Assembly: GCA_030526325.1 (NCBI GenBank)
Contig: JAUNCY010000012.1
Location: 1 to 33,591 of the forward strand
Source: Bacillota bacterium
GTDB taxonomy: Bacteria > Bacillota > Clostridia > Peptostreptococcales > Anaerovoracaceae
Direction of reading: 5' to 3'
DNA length: 33,591 bases
The notes below the pieces were generated by a model. It did no database searches. It was given only the letters and a program-made list of their open reading frames with translations, and was not told where the DNA came from. The translations under genes were made by a program, and so were the position numbers. This document shows, piece after piece, positions 1 to 9,539 of this stretch. How positions within the stretch are numbered: the stretch's first letter is position 1; the number at the start of each line of letters is the position of its first letter.

Positions 1-25
1 TAAAAATACAGACTGGGAGGGATAT

Positions 26-1015
26 ATGGACATCATCAGCATAAGAACGGATCTGGCTCTTGAAAGCAGAGATTTCCTTGCGGAAACGGGGGACACACAG
101 ATAGAAGGGCTGGTTTCTGAAGAGTACAGCTCCGGAAATATAAAGGTGACTTCAATCAGTATACAGACTGAAGAGGCGGGAGCCAGAATGGAGAAGCCTC
201 GGGGAACCTATGTAACTTTGGAACTGCCGCCGATAGAGGACTGTGAGCCTGCCGAAAGGGCTGAGTGCTCGAGAATAATCTGCAGCGAAATAAGAAAAAT
301 GGTCAGCATAGACGCCGGTACAAAAACTCTGGTGGTGGGGCTGGGAAACCACGATATTACTTCGGACGCGCTGGGACCTAAAACCGCATCGGGAATAATA
401 GTGACCAGACACAGTTTCATAATTTTAGGCAGAGAGGATTGCAGTGATATTTCTGATGTGAGCGTAATAACACCCGGAGTCATGGGGACTACAGGAATAG
501 AAACGGTAGATATGATACAGGGAATAGTGGAAAAGACAAAGCCCGATCTGGTAATTGCAATAGATGCTCTTGCATCGAGAAACGTGAGCAGGATAACCAC
601 AACCATACAAATGTGTGATACCGGAATAAGCCCCGGTGCAGGGGTAGGCAACAACAGAAAAGGCATTAACGAGGACACCCTTGGCGTAAAGGTCCTGGCA
701 ATAGGTGTGCCCACTGTGATAAACACATCTTCAATAATATACGATATCGTGGCGGAATATTCAAAAAGAAAGGACGTAAAAAACAATATAATGCTGGGTC
801 CTGTCGGAGATGCCATGAGAAATTTTTCTCAGGAACTGAACCGGAATCCCGAATCCTCCCGCAGGCTGATATCAATGCTTCCGGAAAATATGATAGTAAC
901 TCCCGGAAACATAGACGAAATCATTTCAGGATTTGCCTCGGTTTTGTCAGGGGGCATAAATCTGGCGCTGCATCCGGGACTAAGTCTTGAAGATATAAGC
1001 AATTATATCAATTAA
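26..1015 (+). CDS. gpr: Germination protease GPR
   Basis: GPR degrades the small acid-soluble spore proteins (SASP) that coat spore DNA, releasing amino acids at germination; it is made in the forespore as a zymogen. The 329-residue product starts with the family signature RTDLALE at residues 7-13. It also has the two aspartates assigned as catalytic in family A25: D114 in SDALGP and D180 in IDALAS. GNHDITSD and PGVMGTTG are further conserved blocks. The ATG follows GGGAGGG at 15-21 with a short 4-base spacing. The frame stays open to the window edge, so a few more N-terminal residues are possible. Only six residues precede RTDLA, fewer than the roughly 15-residue prosegment known from Bacillus. 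spoIIP follows, as in Bacillus and clostridia. Confidence 0.95.
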   Translation: MDIISIRTDLALESRDFLAETGDTQIEGLVSEEYSSGNIKVTSISIQTEEAGARMEKPRGTYVTLELPPIEDCEPAERAECSRIICSEIRKMVSIDAGTKTLVVGLGNHDITSDALGPKTASGIIVTRHSFIILGREDCSDISDVSVITPGVMGTTGIETVDMIQGIVEKTKPDLVIAIDALASRNVSRITTTIQMCDTGISPGAGVGNNRKGINEDTLGVKVLAIGVPTVINTSSIIYDIVAEYSKRKDVKNNIMLGPVGDAMRNFSQELNRNPESSRRLISMLPENMIVTPGNIDEIISGFASVLSGGINLALHPGLSLEDISNYIN

Positions 1016-1034
1016 GAATATATATTCTTTTTTT
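1014..1034 (+). terminator. Weak AT-rich hairpin after gpr
   Basis: A short AAGAAT/ATTCTT inverted repeat with a four-base ATAT loop is followed directly by a run of T. It could be a weak intrinsic terminator between gpr and spoIIP, but the stem has only two G-C pairs. Confidence 0.35.
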
Positions 1035-1101
1035 CTCATATAGTTTTTAAGTATAAAAGTTTTGTTGAGTTGAAATTTACTGTTTCGGGATGGTGGAAAC
1101 T

Positions 1102-2161
1102 ATGAGAAAAAAGAAAGTAATTTACAGAAAAAACACACCTGCGGTTTTATTTCTGCTGGCAGTAATATGTGTTTCGGGATTATGTCTGGCGGCGGTCGCA
1201 AAAGACGGAGGACTGAATGTCGAATCCGGTACGGCAAAATTAATTGCAGGAGCTGTTTCCGGTTTCCGTGGAGAAAGAACCGAAGATTTGCCTGAAGTGA
1301 AGCACGAAGAAGCTGCATCAGACGCAGATTTAAACGGACTTTCGGAGAATCGGACGGAGGAAACAAAGGTAATAACAAACGGATATGAAACTGTTGTGAA
1401 AGACGAGCCGGATCTGTCTGCCGTTTTCATAGGCTCCGCGATTGCAGGGGTTAATCTGAAAGACAGCAGCGCCGGAGAAGAGGATAAGCCTCAGGTTGTT
1501 TCGTCGGCGGTTCGGGAGACTTCGACAGACGGGCAGACTCGGGAGGAAACGGCTGCACCGCCGGTTGAAGGCGCGGTGCTGATATATCATACACAGCACA
1601 GAATCGTATGAGCCCTACTCCGAAGGAAACTATCATATTACAGGGAACGAAGGAACAGTAAGAAATGTAGGCGACGCACTGGCAGAGGAACTAAAATCCA
1701 AAGGAATCACCGTATATCATGACAAAACACTTCATGATAATCCTACGTATACAAATTCCTACGGCAGATCCCTGAACACAGCAAAGAGCTATCTCGGTCA
1801 GCACGGAGAAATAAAAGTTGTAATAGACCTACACAGGGATGCTATGGCTGAAGGGGGAAAGAAATACAGCACCGCCGCGGTTAACGGAGCAAATGCATCC
1901 TCCTTCAACGTGGTTGTAGGGAGACAGAACAACAATTATCCGCAGCTGATGAGCTTTGCGGGAAAGGTAATAGCGAAGGCCAATGAACTGTACCCCGGAC
2001 TGGGAGGCAGAATTATTGAGAGAGAATATAAGTTTAACCAGTATTTATCAAATAATTATCTTCTGCTGGAGATAGGAAACAACGGCAATACAATAGATGA
2101 AGCGGTATTGACAGGAAAACTTCTGGCAGATGTACTGGAAGCGGTTATGAGAGAGATATAA
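1102..2161 (+). pseudogene. spoIIP: Stage II sporulation protein P, frameshifted
   Basis: SpoIIP is a zinc-dependent cell-wall amidase and endopeptidase of the SpoIIDMP engulfment machine, anchored in the mother-cell membrane. The first frame encodes a basic N-terminus, one membrane segment (about residues 12-33) and a charged linker, then stops at 1609-1611. The rest continues in another frame to 2161: GNEGTVRNVGDALAEEL, then IDLHRDA, then a C-terminal block with YLLLEIGNNGN. The break falls at 1588-1596. Adding one AC unit there restores the family motif HTHSTESYEPY, so the lesion looks like a 2-base loss in a CA repeat, inside the zinc-histidine motif. The restored protein would be about 353 residues from ATG 1102, which follows GGTGG; ATG 1090 is an alternative. 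As written the product lacks the catalytic domain. A sequencing error is possible. Confidence 0.88.
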
Positions 2162-2179
2162 GGGAATTATGAGAGAATT

Positions 2180-2407
2180 ATGAGGTGTGAAAGAAAAAAA
2201 GAAATAAAAGAGATGAAAACAAGACTGGCAAAACGGCTGACGGCTGCAGCGGCGGCTTTTCTGATAGTTTTTGCTATGGCTGCCGTCGACAGAAACTGCG
2301 CAGAGGCGGCGGGACAGGACGAGCTGATTATTCCCAGAATAATACTTGTTGAAGAAGGCACAGTAAAAATCTCCTGGGCTCTGGGCGAAATTTTTCTGAG
2401 TATTTAG
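2180..2407 (+). CDS. Small secreted or membrane-anchored hypothetical protein
   Basis: This 75-residue product is not one I recognise. It has a strongly basic start (RCERKKEIKEMKTRLAKR), one alanine-rich hydrophobic segment at about residues 20-36, and a short tail with IIPRIILVEEGTVKISW. That layout fits a signal peptide or a single-pass membrane protein. It sits between spoIIP and lepA, the place of yqxA in Bacillus, but I see no convincing similarity to YqxA. An internal ATG at 2213 is an alternative start. Ribosome binding sites for both starts are weak, and lepA begins 74 bases downstream behind its own promoter. The ORF may be real but is only moderately supported. Confidence 0.5.
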   Translation: MRCERKKEIKEMKTRLAKRLTAAAAAFLIVFAMAAVDRNCAEAAGQDELIIPRIILVEEGTVKISWALGEIFLSI

Positions 2408-2422
2408 CAGGTTCAAAATCTG

Positions 2423-2451
2423 TTGCGTGAAAGGGATTTTCCAATTATAAT
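2423..2451 (+). promoter_or_regulatory. Candidate promoter for lepA overlapped by a perfect palindrome
   Basis: TTGCGT and a perfect TATAAT (2446-2451) are separated by 17 bases, about 30 bases before the lepA start. The -10 box lies inside the perfect 14-base palindrome CCAATTATAATTGG at 2441-2454, which could be an operator. Confidence 0.5.
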
Positions 2452-2481
2452 TGGTACAAGAAAATATCGGAGGAAAAACAA

Positions 2482-4287
2482 GTGTCCTATAAAGATTACA
2501 TTAGAAATTTCAGCATTATTGCCCATATAGATCATGGAAAATCAACCCTTGCAGACAGGCTTCTGGAAAAGACGGGACTTGTTTCGGAAAGGGATATGAA
2601 GGAGCAGTTTCTGGACAATATGGATATTGAAAGGGAACGGGGAATTACAATAAAACTTCAGACTACAAGGGTGGTATACAAGGCTAAAGACGGAAACGAG
2701 TATATATTCAATCTGATTGATACTCCGGGTCATGTGGACTTCACATATGAAGTGTCAAGAAGTCTTGCGGCCTGCGAGGGAGCTCTTTTAATAGTTGACG
2801 CAACTCAGGGTGTCGAGGCACAGACAATGGCAAATGCCTATTTGGCTTCAAACGAAAATCTCGAGATACTGCCTGTAATCAACAAGATCGATCTGCCCAG
2901 TGCAGATCCGGATATGGCTATAGATGAAATCGAGGAGATGCTGGCCATCGAAGCACATGACGCACCTCAGGTTTCGGCCAAGGAAGGCCTGAACATAGAT
3001 GTTCTTTTGGAAGCAATAGTAAACAAGATACCTGCGCCGGAGGGAGACGAGGATGCTCCTCTTAAAGCCCTGATTTTCGACTCGGTTTATGACAACTATA
3101 AAGGCGTAATCATATACACAAGAATAGTGGACGGCAAAGTTAAAAAAGGCGATATGATACGGCTGATGGCCACCGGAAAAGTGTATGAGGTAACAGAAGT
3201 GGGAATTCTGGCTCCGGGTCCGGTTCCTTTCAAAGAACTGAAGGCGGGAGAGGTTGGTTATATAACTGCCAGCATAAAACAGGTGGCGGATGCAAGAGTG
3301 GGTGACACCATAACAAACAATGATAATCCCACAAAGGAGGCTCTGCCCGGATACCGTCAGGTTCAGTCTATGGTTTACTGCGGAATTTATCCTGCGGGAA
3401 CAGAAAAATACGAGGCGGTCAAAGATGCTTTGGAAAAGCTTCAGGTAAACGATGCTGCTTTTGTATTTGAGCCGGAAACCTCTCAGGCGCTGGGATTCGG
3501 CTTCAGATGCGGGTTCCTGGGACTTCTTCATATGGAGATAATAGTGGAAAGACTTGACCGGGAATTCAACCTGTCAATCATTACAACATCACCGAGCGTA
3601 ATATACAGAGTAACGAAGACGGACGGCGAAGAACTCATGATTCAGAATCCGTCAAACCTTCCTAACATGGTTGAAATAGCAAAAATGGAAGAGCCGATGG
3701 TTAAAGCCAGCATCATGATTCCAAACGAATATGTCGGAGCCATCATGGAGATTTGCCAGGAAAGACGGGGAAGGATGGATCATATGGAATATATCAGCGA
3801 GAACAGAGTTGTTCTTGAGTATATTATGCCTCTGAACGAGGTTATATATGATTTCTTCGATGCCCTCAAGTCCAAGACCAGAGGATACGGATCCCTTGAC
3901 TACGAATTTATAGGCTATGAGCAGTCAAAGCTTGTGAAGCTGGATGTACTGCTCAACAAAGAGCTGGTGGATGCATTTTCAATGATAGTTCACGAGAGCA
4001 AGGCATACTCAAGAGGCAGGTTTGTATGCGAAAAGCTCAAGGAGATTATACCTATGCATCAGTTCGAGGTTCCAATACAGGCTTCCGTAGGAACAAAGGT
4101 AATAGCTAGAGAGACAGTAAGGGCATACCGAAAAGACGTGCTGGCAAAATGCTACGGCGGAGATATTTCCAGAAAGAAGAAGCTTCTTGAAAAACAGAAA
4201 GAAGGAAAGAAGAGAATGAGGCAGTTCGGCTCCGTTGAAGTTCCTCAGGAGGCGTTTACAGCGGTTCTTAAATATGATGATAAATAG
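2482..4287 (+). CDS. lepA: Elongation factor 4 (LepA), ribosome back-translocase GTPase
   Basis: LepA/EF4 is a translational GTPase that acts on stalled or mistranslocated ribosomes and influences initiation and 30S biogenesis. The 601-residue product has the usual length. It shows G1 AHIDHGKST (14-22), the switch I region RERGITIK, G3 DTPGH (80-84) and G4 NKID (134-137). The EF-G-like domains and the LepA-specific C-terminal domain follow, with a lysine-rich end. The start is GTG at 2482, supported by GGAGG at 2469-2473. hemW begins inside the last codons, implying translational coupling. Confidence 0.97.
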   Translation: MSYKDYIRNFSIIAHIDHGKSTLADRLLEKTGLVSERDMKEQFLDNMDIERERGITIKLQTTRVVYKAKDGNEYIFNLIDTPGHVDFTYEVSRSLAACEGALLIVDATQGVEAQTMANAYLASNENLEILPVINKIDLPSADPDMAIDEIEEMLAIEAHDAPQVSAKEGLNIDVLLEAIVNKIPAPEGDEDAPLKALIFDSVYDNYKGVIIYTRIVDGKVKKGDMIRLMATGKVYEVTEVGILAPGPVPFKELKAGEVGYITASIKQVADARVGDTITNNDNPTKEALPGYRQVQSMVYCGIYPAGTEKYEAVKDALEKLQVNDAAFVFEPETSQALGFGFRCGFLGLLHMEIIVERLDREFNLSIITTSPSVIYRVTKTDGEELMIQNPSNLPNMVEIAKMEEPMVKASIMIPNEYVGAIMEICQERRGRMDHMEYISENRVVLEYIMPLNEVIYDFFDALKSKTRGYGSLDYEFIGYEQSKLVKLDVLLNKELVDAFSMIVHESKAYSRGRFVCEKLKEIIPMHQFEVPIQASVGTKVIARETVRAYRKDVLAKCYGGDISRKKKLLEKQKEGKKRMRQFGSVEVPQEAFTAVLKYDDK

Positions 4288-5446
4288 CACAAATGTCGGG
4301 GTATATATACATATACCATTTTGCGTAAGAAAATGCAGATACTGCGATTTTCTGTCTTTTCCGGCAGAGGAATCGCTGAAAAAAGAATATGTAGAAGCAC
4401 TGTGCCGGGAAATCAGAGGATACAGCTGCAAGGGCAGGACTGCGGATTCGGTTTTCATTGGCGGAGGAACACCGTCGGTGCTTTCTCCGGAACTGACGGA
4501 AAGTATAATAAATACCGTTGCCGATGTGTTTAACCTTTCTCCGGAATGCGAAATAACAGCAGAAATAAATCCCGGGACAATGGACAGGGAAAAGACCCGG
4601 GTATACAGAGACTGCGGGATAAACCGCATAAGCATGGGCGTTCAGTCGCTGGATGACCGGCTTCTGGAAAGGCTGGGAAGGATTCACAGAAAAAAAGAAG
4701 TATACGAAACCTATAACCTGCTGAGGGAAGCCGGCTTTGATAACATCAATACCGATCTGATGTTCTCCCTTCCGGGGCAGAGTATTGAAACCTGGGACAA
4801 AACTCTCAGAGAAACAGTGGATTTAAAACCGGAGCATATTTCGTTTTACGGTCTTATTATAGAGGCAGGAACACCTTTTTACGATGAATTAAAATCAGGA
4901 AACCTAGAGGAAACGGAGGACGAACAGGACAGACTGATGTACCGACTGGCTCTTGAACGTCTCACGGCCGCAGGATACAGACAGTATGAGATTTCAAATG
5001 CTGCTTTTCCCAGAAGAGAATCTGTCCACAATCTGAAATACTGGTCCATGGAGGATTATGCGGGCTTCGGCATTGGAGCTCATTCATTTGAAAAGGGGAT
5101 GAGGTACTGTTGTACAACGGATATAAAGGAGTATCTGTCGCAGTACAGAGAAATTCCTGAAGACCGGAAAAAATTCTGCAGTATAATTAACCGGAATACT
5201 GTAAAAGACAATGCTGAGGAATTCATATTCACGGGACTGAGAAAAACAGCAGGAGTTTTAAAAAAGGATTTTGAGAAACTGACAGGAAAAAGCATTGAAT
5301 CTGTCTACTCAGATGAAATTAACAGGATGTCGGAGGAAGGCCTCCTCATAGATTCGGGAGACAGAATATATCTTACCGAAAAAGGGACAGACCTTTCAAA
5401 CTATGTGATGAGAGAATTTATAAAGGAAGAAGAATGGAAGCAGTAG
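4274..5446 (+). CDS. hemW: HemW, radical SAM heme chaperone (HemN-like)
   Basis: HemW binds heme and a 4Fe-4S cluster and delivers heme to target proteins; it is often mislabelled as coproporphyrinogen III oxidase HemN. The radical SAM motif CxxxCxxC is seen at C17, C21 and C24 in the context [16 protein letters not shown], followed by GGGTPS. The C-terminal HemN-type region includes NLKYW and GFGIGAHSF. About 390 residues is a normal length for HemW. An upstream TTG at 4235 would add 13 residues that only shadow lepA, so ATG 4274 (or the next codon, 4277) is preferred. The gene overlaps lepA by 14 bases and the next gene by 13. The order lepA-hemW-hrcA matches Bacillus. Confidence 0.93.
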   Translation: MMINSTNVGVYIHIPFCVRKCRYCDFLSFPAEESLKKEYVEALCREIRGYSCKGRTADSVFIGGGTPSVLSPELTESIINTVADVFNLSPECEITAEINPGTMDREKTRVYRDCGINRISMGVQSLDDRLLERLGRIHRKKEVYETYNLLREAGFDNINTDLMFSLPGQSIETWDKTLRETVDLKPEHISFYGLIIEAGTPFYDELKSGNLEETEDEQDRLMYRLALERLTAAGYRQYEISNAAFPRRESVHNLKYWSMEDYAGFGIGAHSFEKGMRYCCTTDIKEYLSQYREIPEDRKKFCSIINRNTVKDNAEEFIFTGLRKTAGVLKKDFEKLTGKSIESVYSDEINRMSEEGLLIDSGDRIYLTEKGTDLSNYVMREFIKEEEWKQ

Positions 5447-5748
5447 AAATAAAGATAGACGAGTACATTGACAATATGGCGGCTGAATACATTACGGAGT
5501 CCCTGGGAACGGTGCCGAAGGACAACGAAGCTCTTTTCACCAGAATGAGAATGAAGAGACAGATGAAGCCGGAGGCATTAATCGAACCGGACGAAAGCAC
5601 GGGAGAACTGAAAATAAAGGTTGTGCTGGGAGATGCCGGATATAACAGTAAGGACAGCCTCCTGGAAAAGCTGTACATAAATGAATGGGGAAAAGCGTAT
5701 ACCAGGGCTGTTATAAGAGAAATAATGCTCAGAATCGCAGGAGAATAG
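5434..5748 (+). CDS. Small hypothetical protein overlapping hemW
   Basis: The 104-residue charged soluble protein starts with [20 protein letters not shown] and ends in a helix (AYTRAVIREIMLRIAGE). I do not recognise the family, and it has no signal peptide or membrane segment. The ATG follows AAGGAAG at 5423-5429 and overlaps the hemW stop by 13 bases, so it is very likely co-translated with hemW. It is the last gene before the hrcA promoter region. Good ribosome binding site, tight overlap and acidic-basic composition argue that it is a genuine gene. Confidence 0.7.
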   Translation: MEAVEIKIDEYIDNMAAEYITESLGTVPKDNEALFTRMRMKRQMKPEALIEPDESTGELKIKVVLGDAGYNSKDSLLEKLYINEWGKAYTRAVIREIMLRIAGE

Positions 5749-5753
5749 AATGT

Positions 5754-5787
5754 AATAATCCATCAAAATATGGTAGATTATTTTTTT
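5754..5787 (+). terminator. Candidate terminator ending the lepA-hemW unit
   Basis: AATAATC at 5754-5760 pairs with GATTATT at 5776-5782 and is followed by a T run. An inner CCAT/ATGG pairing is an alternative. The stem is AU-rich, so strength is uncertain, but it sits just before the heat-shock promoter. Confidence 0.5.
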
Positions 5788-5838
5788 ATTGTCATAAAAA
5801 AGTCACAAATAAAGTACCAAAAAAATTTATCAAAAGCA

Positions 5839-5867
5839 TTGACATAATTATCAAGGGGTGGTAACTT
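5839..5867 (+). promoter_or_regulatory. Heat-shock operon promoter
   Basis: A consensus TTGACA (5839-5844) is followed after 17 bases by TAACTT with an extended TGG in front. Transcription would start a few bases before the CIRCE operator. TATATT at 5867 is an alternative -10 but would give a 22-base spacer. Confidence 0.6.
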
Positions 5868-5878
5868 ATATTTAAAGA

Positions 5879-5905
5879 TTAGCACTCAATAAGAGAGAGT
5901 GCTAA
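5879..5905 (+). promoter_or_regulatory. CIRCE operator (HrcA binding site)
   Basis: A perfect inverted repeat TTAGCACTC, nine bases, GAGTGCTAA is the canonical CIRCE element. It lies just downstream of the promoter and 20 bases before hrcA, so HrcA represses its own operon until heat shock titrates GroEL. Confidence 0.97.
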
Positions 5906-5925
5906 CAACAAAAAGGGTGATGTAA

Positions 5926-6969
5926 ATGGAACTGACAGAAAGAAAATTACGAATACTTCAGGCTATCATAGATGACTTTGTATTTTCGGCAGAGCCGATA
6001 GGATCAAGAACCCTGTCAAAGAAATATGATCTGGGCATAAGCCCCGCAACCATAAGAAATGAAATGGCAGATCTTGAAGAACTTGGTTATCTGACGCACC
6101 CGCATACTTCGGCAGGGCGTGTTCCTTCCGACAAAGCCTACAGACTGTATGTAGATACTCTCATGCAGAAGTCACCGGTTCCCGAGGACCAGCAGACCGC
6201 AATCAGAAACAGGCTGAACGACAACTTCAACGAATTGAATAAGACTGTTGAAAGAGCTGCTGCGCTGCTGTCGGAGATTACAAATCTGACGGCGTTTGCC
6301 CTCACTCCAAAAGAGGACACCAACAGGCTTAAATACATCAACCTTCTTCCGGTGGATGAAAGATCCGTTGTACTTATGATAGTGACAGAGACTGGGAAGG
6401 TTACAAATACTGTACTCAGGCTTAAAACCGGTTACGATGCTAGAAAGCTGGAGATATTGTCAAAGATGCTGACATATAATTACCGGGGCAAGGAACTCAG
6501 CAGTATTCTCACAGTGGATATTATCAAATCCGTAGAGGTGGACATCGAAGCAATGAGCAGGCTTGTTGAAAACATTATGCCTGAATTCCTAAGAACGCTT
6601 GAGAAAATGCTCGACACAGAGCTTTATATGGAAGGCCTGACAAATATTTTCAATATCCCGGAATACAACGATATTGATAAGGCAAAAATGTTCATGGGAA
6701 TGCTGAACAAAAAGGAAAGGATTACAAAGGTTCTGGATGAAAGAGCAGACGGAATAATGATAACCATTGGCTCGGAAAATCAGGACGATGAAATGAAGGA
6801 CTGCAGTCTCATAACCGCCACCTACAGGGTGAACGGCAGGTTCATTGGAAAACTCGGGGTAATAGGACCTACGAGGATGAAGTATGACAAGGTTACTTCG
6901 CTTATAGAATTCATGACGGATAATCTTAGCAGAACGTTTAAAATTTCCGGGGATTCGGAAGAAGAATAA
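5926..6969 (+). CDS. hrcA: Heat-inducible transcription repressor HrcA
   Basis: HrcA binds CIRCE and represses the dnaK and usually groE operons; its activity depends on GroEL. The 347-residue protein has the N-terminal winged-helix region with SKKYDLGISPATIRNEM and HTSAGRVPSDKAYR, then the GAF-like domain, ending in VIGPTRMKYDKV as usual for the family. Length is typical. ATG 5926 follows AAGGGTG. It is the first gene of the operon behind a perfect CIRCE. grpE follows with a start inside a ribosome binding site 20 bases past the hrcA stop. Confidence 0.97.
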   Translation: MELTERKLRILQAIIDDFVFSAEPIGSRTLSKKYDLGISPATIRNEMADLEELGYLTHPHTSAGRVPSDKAYRLYVDTLMQKSPVPEDQQTAIRNRLNDNFNELNKTVERAAALLSEITNLTAFALTPKEDTNRLKYINLLPVDERSVVLMIVTETGKVTNTVLRLKTGYDARKLEILSKMLTYNYRGKELSSILTVDIIKSVEVDIEAMSRLVENIMPEFLRTLEKMLDTELYMEGLTNIFNIPEYNDIDKAKMFMGMLNKKERITKVLDERADGIMITIGSENQDDEMKDCSLITATYRVNGRFIGKLGVIGPTRMKYDKVTSLIEFMTDNLSRTFKISGDSEEE

Positions 6970-6989
6970 TGATACAAGAAGGTGGGTAT

Positions 6990-7532
6990 ATGACAGATAA
7001 GGAAAAAGACGAAATCACTGATAAAAAAGAGGAGTTCATGAAAAACGTCGATGAATTTCACAGCTATATAAAGAAGAACGATTCAGACGAAGAGACAAAG
7101 AAAGAAGAAAACGAAGAGCTGAAGGAAGCAAATGAAAAATATATGAGACTGGCAGCAGAGTACCAGAATTTCAGAAAGAGAACAGAAACGGAAAAGCAGA
7201 ATATCGCGGCATATGCAAACGAACGTATAGCAAAAGAGCTGCTTAACGTTGTGGACAGCTTTGAAAGAGCTCTGTCGACAGACAATGATGCGGATGAAAG
7301 TTTTAAAAACGGTGTGGAACTGATATATAAACAGCTCATGACCGTTCTTGGAAATTTCGGAGTGGAAGCAATCGAAACCGAAGGTAAGGAATTCGATCCT
7401 AATTTCCATCACGCAGTCCTCTCTGAAGAAGCGGAAGGAACAGAGGCGGGAATGATTCTCATGGAAATGCAGAAAGGCTATATGCTTAAAGACAGAGTTA
7501 TCAGACCGTCGATGGTAAAAGTTTCAGTATAA
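6990..7532 (+). CDS. grpE: GrpE nucleotide exchange factor
   Basis: GrpE drives ADP release from DnaK in the cytoplasmic chaperone cycle. The 180-residue product has an acidic lysine/glutamate N-terminus, then a long coiled coil with EYQNFRKRTETEK. The conserved beta domain has EFDPNFHHAV and a C-terminus with GYMLKDRVIRPSMVKVSV. An ATG at 6969 overlapping the hrcA stop would add seven residues. The start at 6990 is preferred because AAGGTGGG at 6979-6985 is properly spaced. It lies second in the CIRCE-controlled operon. Confidence 0.96.
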   Translation: MTDKEKDEITDKKEEFMKNVDEFHSYIKKNDSDEETKKEENEELKEANEKYMRLAAEYQNFRKRTETEKQNIAAYANERIAKELLNVVDSFERALSTDNDADESFKNGVELIYKQLMTVLGNFGVEAIETEGKEFDPNFHHAVLSEEAEGTEAGMILMEMQKGYMLKDRVIRPSMVKVSV

Positions 7533-7575
7533 AATATTTTTAAATAAATTTAGACAGTAAAGAGGAGATGTTATT

Positions 7576-9432
7576 ATGAGTAAAGTAATAGGAATTGACT
7601 TAGGTACAACAAATTCATGTGTATCGGTTCTCGAAGGCGGAGAACCTGTAGTAATCGCAAACGCTGAAGGCAACAGAACAACACCGTCAATCGTAGGATT
7701 TGCTAAAAACGGTGAAAGACTTGTAGGAGAAACTGCAAAAAGACAGGCTATTACAAATCCTGACAGAACAGTAATATCCATTAAGAGACATATGGGAACA
7801 GATTATAAAGTAACCATAGACGAAAAAGCATACACACCTCAGGATATTTCAGCTATGGTTCTCATGAAGCTGAAGGCTGACGCTGAAAGCTATCTCGGAG
7901 AAAAGGTAACCGAAGCTGTAATCACTGTTCCGGCTTACTTCACAGACAGCCAGAAGCAGGCTACAAAAGATGCCGGGAAGATTGCAGGTCTGGAAGTTAA
8001 GAGAATCATCAACGAACCGACAGCAGCAGCTCTTGCATACGGTCTTGACAAAGATGTAAATTCACACAAAATTCTCGTATACGACCTGGGCGGCGGTACA
8101 TTCGACGTATCTGTAATGGAACTGGGCGACGGAGTATTTGAAGTACTTGCAACAAACGGCAACAACCTGCTGGGCGGTGACGATTTTGACAAATGCCTCA
8201 TCGACTTCATGGCTGATGCATTTGCAAAAGAACATGGAATCGACCTCAGAAAAGACAAGATGTCAATGCAGAGACTTAAGGACGCTGCAGAAAAAGCAAA
8301 GAAAGAGCTTTCATCATCACAGACAACAAATGTAAATCTGCCGTTTATTACAGCAGGTCCTGAAGGTCCTCTCCATCTTGATATGGATATCACAAGAGCA
8401 AAATTCGACCAGCTCACAGCTGACCTGGTTCAGAAAACAATTGAGCCGATGAGAAAGGCTATGGCAGATGCAGGCGTTACAACAAACGATCTCGACAAGG
8501 TTATCCTGGTTGGCGGTTCAACAAGAATTCCTGCAGTTCAGGAAGCTGTAAAGAAAGTAACCGGTAAAGAACCGTATAAAGGAATCAACCCTGACGAATG
8601 TGTAGCTATCGGAGCTGCTATTCAGGCCGGCGTTCTTACCGGAGAAGTAAACGATATTCTTCTTCTTGACGTAACACCGCTTTCATTGGGTATCGAAACT
8701 CTCGGCGGAGTATTCACAAAGCTGATTGAAAGAAATACAACTATCCCTACAAAGAAGAGCCAGATATTCTCAACAGCTGCCGACAATCAGACTGCAGTAG
8801 ATATTCATGTACTCCAGGGTGAAAGAGAAATGGCCGCTTACAATACAACTCTCGGAAGATTCCAGCTCACAGGAATTCCGCCTGCTCCACGCGGAATCCC
8901 TCAGATTGAAGTTACATTCGATATCGATGCCAACGGTATTGTAAATGTAAGCGCTAAGGATATGGGCACAGGAAAAGACCAGAGAATTACAATTTCATCT
9001 TCAACAAAATTATCGGAAGAAGAAATCAATCAGAAGATTAAGGAAGCAGAACAGTTCGCAGCTGAAGACAAGAAGAAGAAGGAAGAAATAGAAACCAGAA
9101 ACCAGGCAGATACACTGGTATACGAAACAGAAAAGGCTATTAAGGAACTTGAAGGAAAACTTTCCGAAGAAGAGCTTGCAAAGGTTAACACAGCAGTGGA
9201 AGACCTCAAGAAAGCGCTCGAGGGCACTGATATCGAAGAAATCAACGCTAAGAAGGAAGCACTTACCAACGAATTCCACGTACTGTCTTCAAAACTTTAT
9301 CAGCAGGCTCAGGAACAGGCACAGGCAGCAGGTGCAGCTCAGGACGGAGCAGCAGGCTTCGAACAGAACGGCGCGACAAATGATGACAATGTTGTAGATG
9401 CTGATTATGAAGTAGTTGACGAAGACAAATAA
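7576..9432 (+). CDS. dnaK: Chaperone protein DnaK (Hsp70)
   Basis: DnaK is the ATP-dependent Hsp70 chaperone. The 618-residue protein has the phosphate-1 motif [12 protein letters not shown] at the N-terminus and [15 protein letters not shown]. These are followed by [10 protein letters not shown] and [11 protein letters not shown], the interdomain linker [17 protein letters not shown], a peptide-binding domain, a helical lid and an acidic end. AGAGGAG at 7561-7567 supports the ATG. Codon choice looks more selected than in neighbouring genes, as expected for a highly expressed protein. A strong hairpin follows and may reduce dnaJ transcription relative to dnaK. Confidence 0.98.
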   Translation: MSKVIGIDLGTTNSCVSVLEGGEPVVIANAEGNRTTPSIVGFAKNGERLVGETAKRQAITNPDRTVISIKRHMGTDYKVTIDEKAYTPQDISAMVLMKLKADAESYLGEKVTEAVITVPAYFTDSQKQATKDAGKIAGLEVKRIINEPTAAALAYGLDKDVNSHKILVYDLGGGTFDVSVMELGDGVFEVLATNGNNLLGGDDFDKCLIDFMADAFAKEHGIDLRKDKMSMQRLKDAAEKAKKELSSSQTTNVNLPFITAGPEGPLHLDMDITRAKFDQLTADLVQKTIEPMRKAMADAGVTTNDLDKVILVGGSTRIPAVQEAVKKVTGKEPYKGINPDECVAIGAAIQAGVLTGEVNDILLLDVTPLSLGIETLGGVFTKLIERNTTIPTKKSQIFSTAADNQTAVDIHVLQGEREMAAYNTTLGRFQLTGIPPAPRGIPQIEVTFDIDANGIVNVSAKDMGTGKDQRITISSSTKLSEEEINQKIKEAEQFAAEDKKKKEEIETRNQADTLVYETEKAIKELEGKLSEEELAKVNTAVEDLKKALEGTDIEEINAKKEALTNEFHVLSSKLYQQAQEQAQAAGAAQDGAAGFEQNGATNDDNVVDADYEVVDEDK

Positions 9433-9462
9433 AACTAATAAAATAAATTGCTAGTATATTTC

Positions 9463-9504
9463 AACAGCACAGAACGCCCTCAGGGGTGTTCTATGCTGTT
9501 TTAG
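9463..9504 (+). terminator. Intrinsic terminator or attenuator between dnaK and dnaJ
   Basis: AACAGCA at 9463-9469 pairs with TGCTGTT at 9494-9500, AGAAC with GTTCT, and CCC with GGG around a TCAG loop. TTTT follows the stem. No promoter is evident before dnaJ, so partial readthrough is likely. Confidence 0.8.
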
Positions 9505-9539
9505 GTTAAAAGAAATAATTTGTTGGCAGGTGAAATTAA

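Noticed and set aside
208..816. Minus-strand open frame opposite gpr
   Set aside because: Lies entirely within gpr, with no supporting signals.
2848..3531. Minus-strand open frame of 227 codons inside lepA
   Set aside because: Antisense shadow of lepA with cysteine- and tyrosine-rich nonsense composition.
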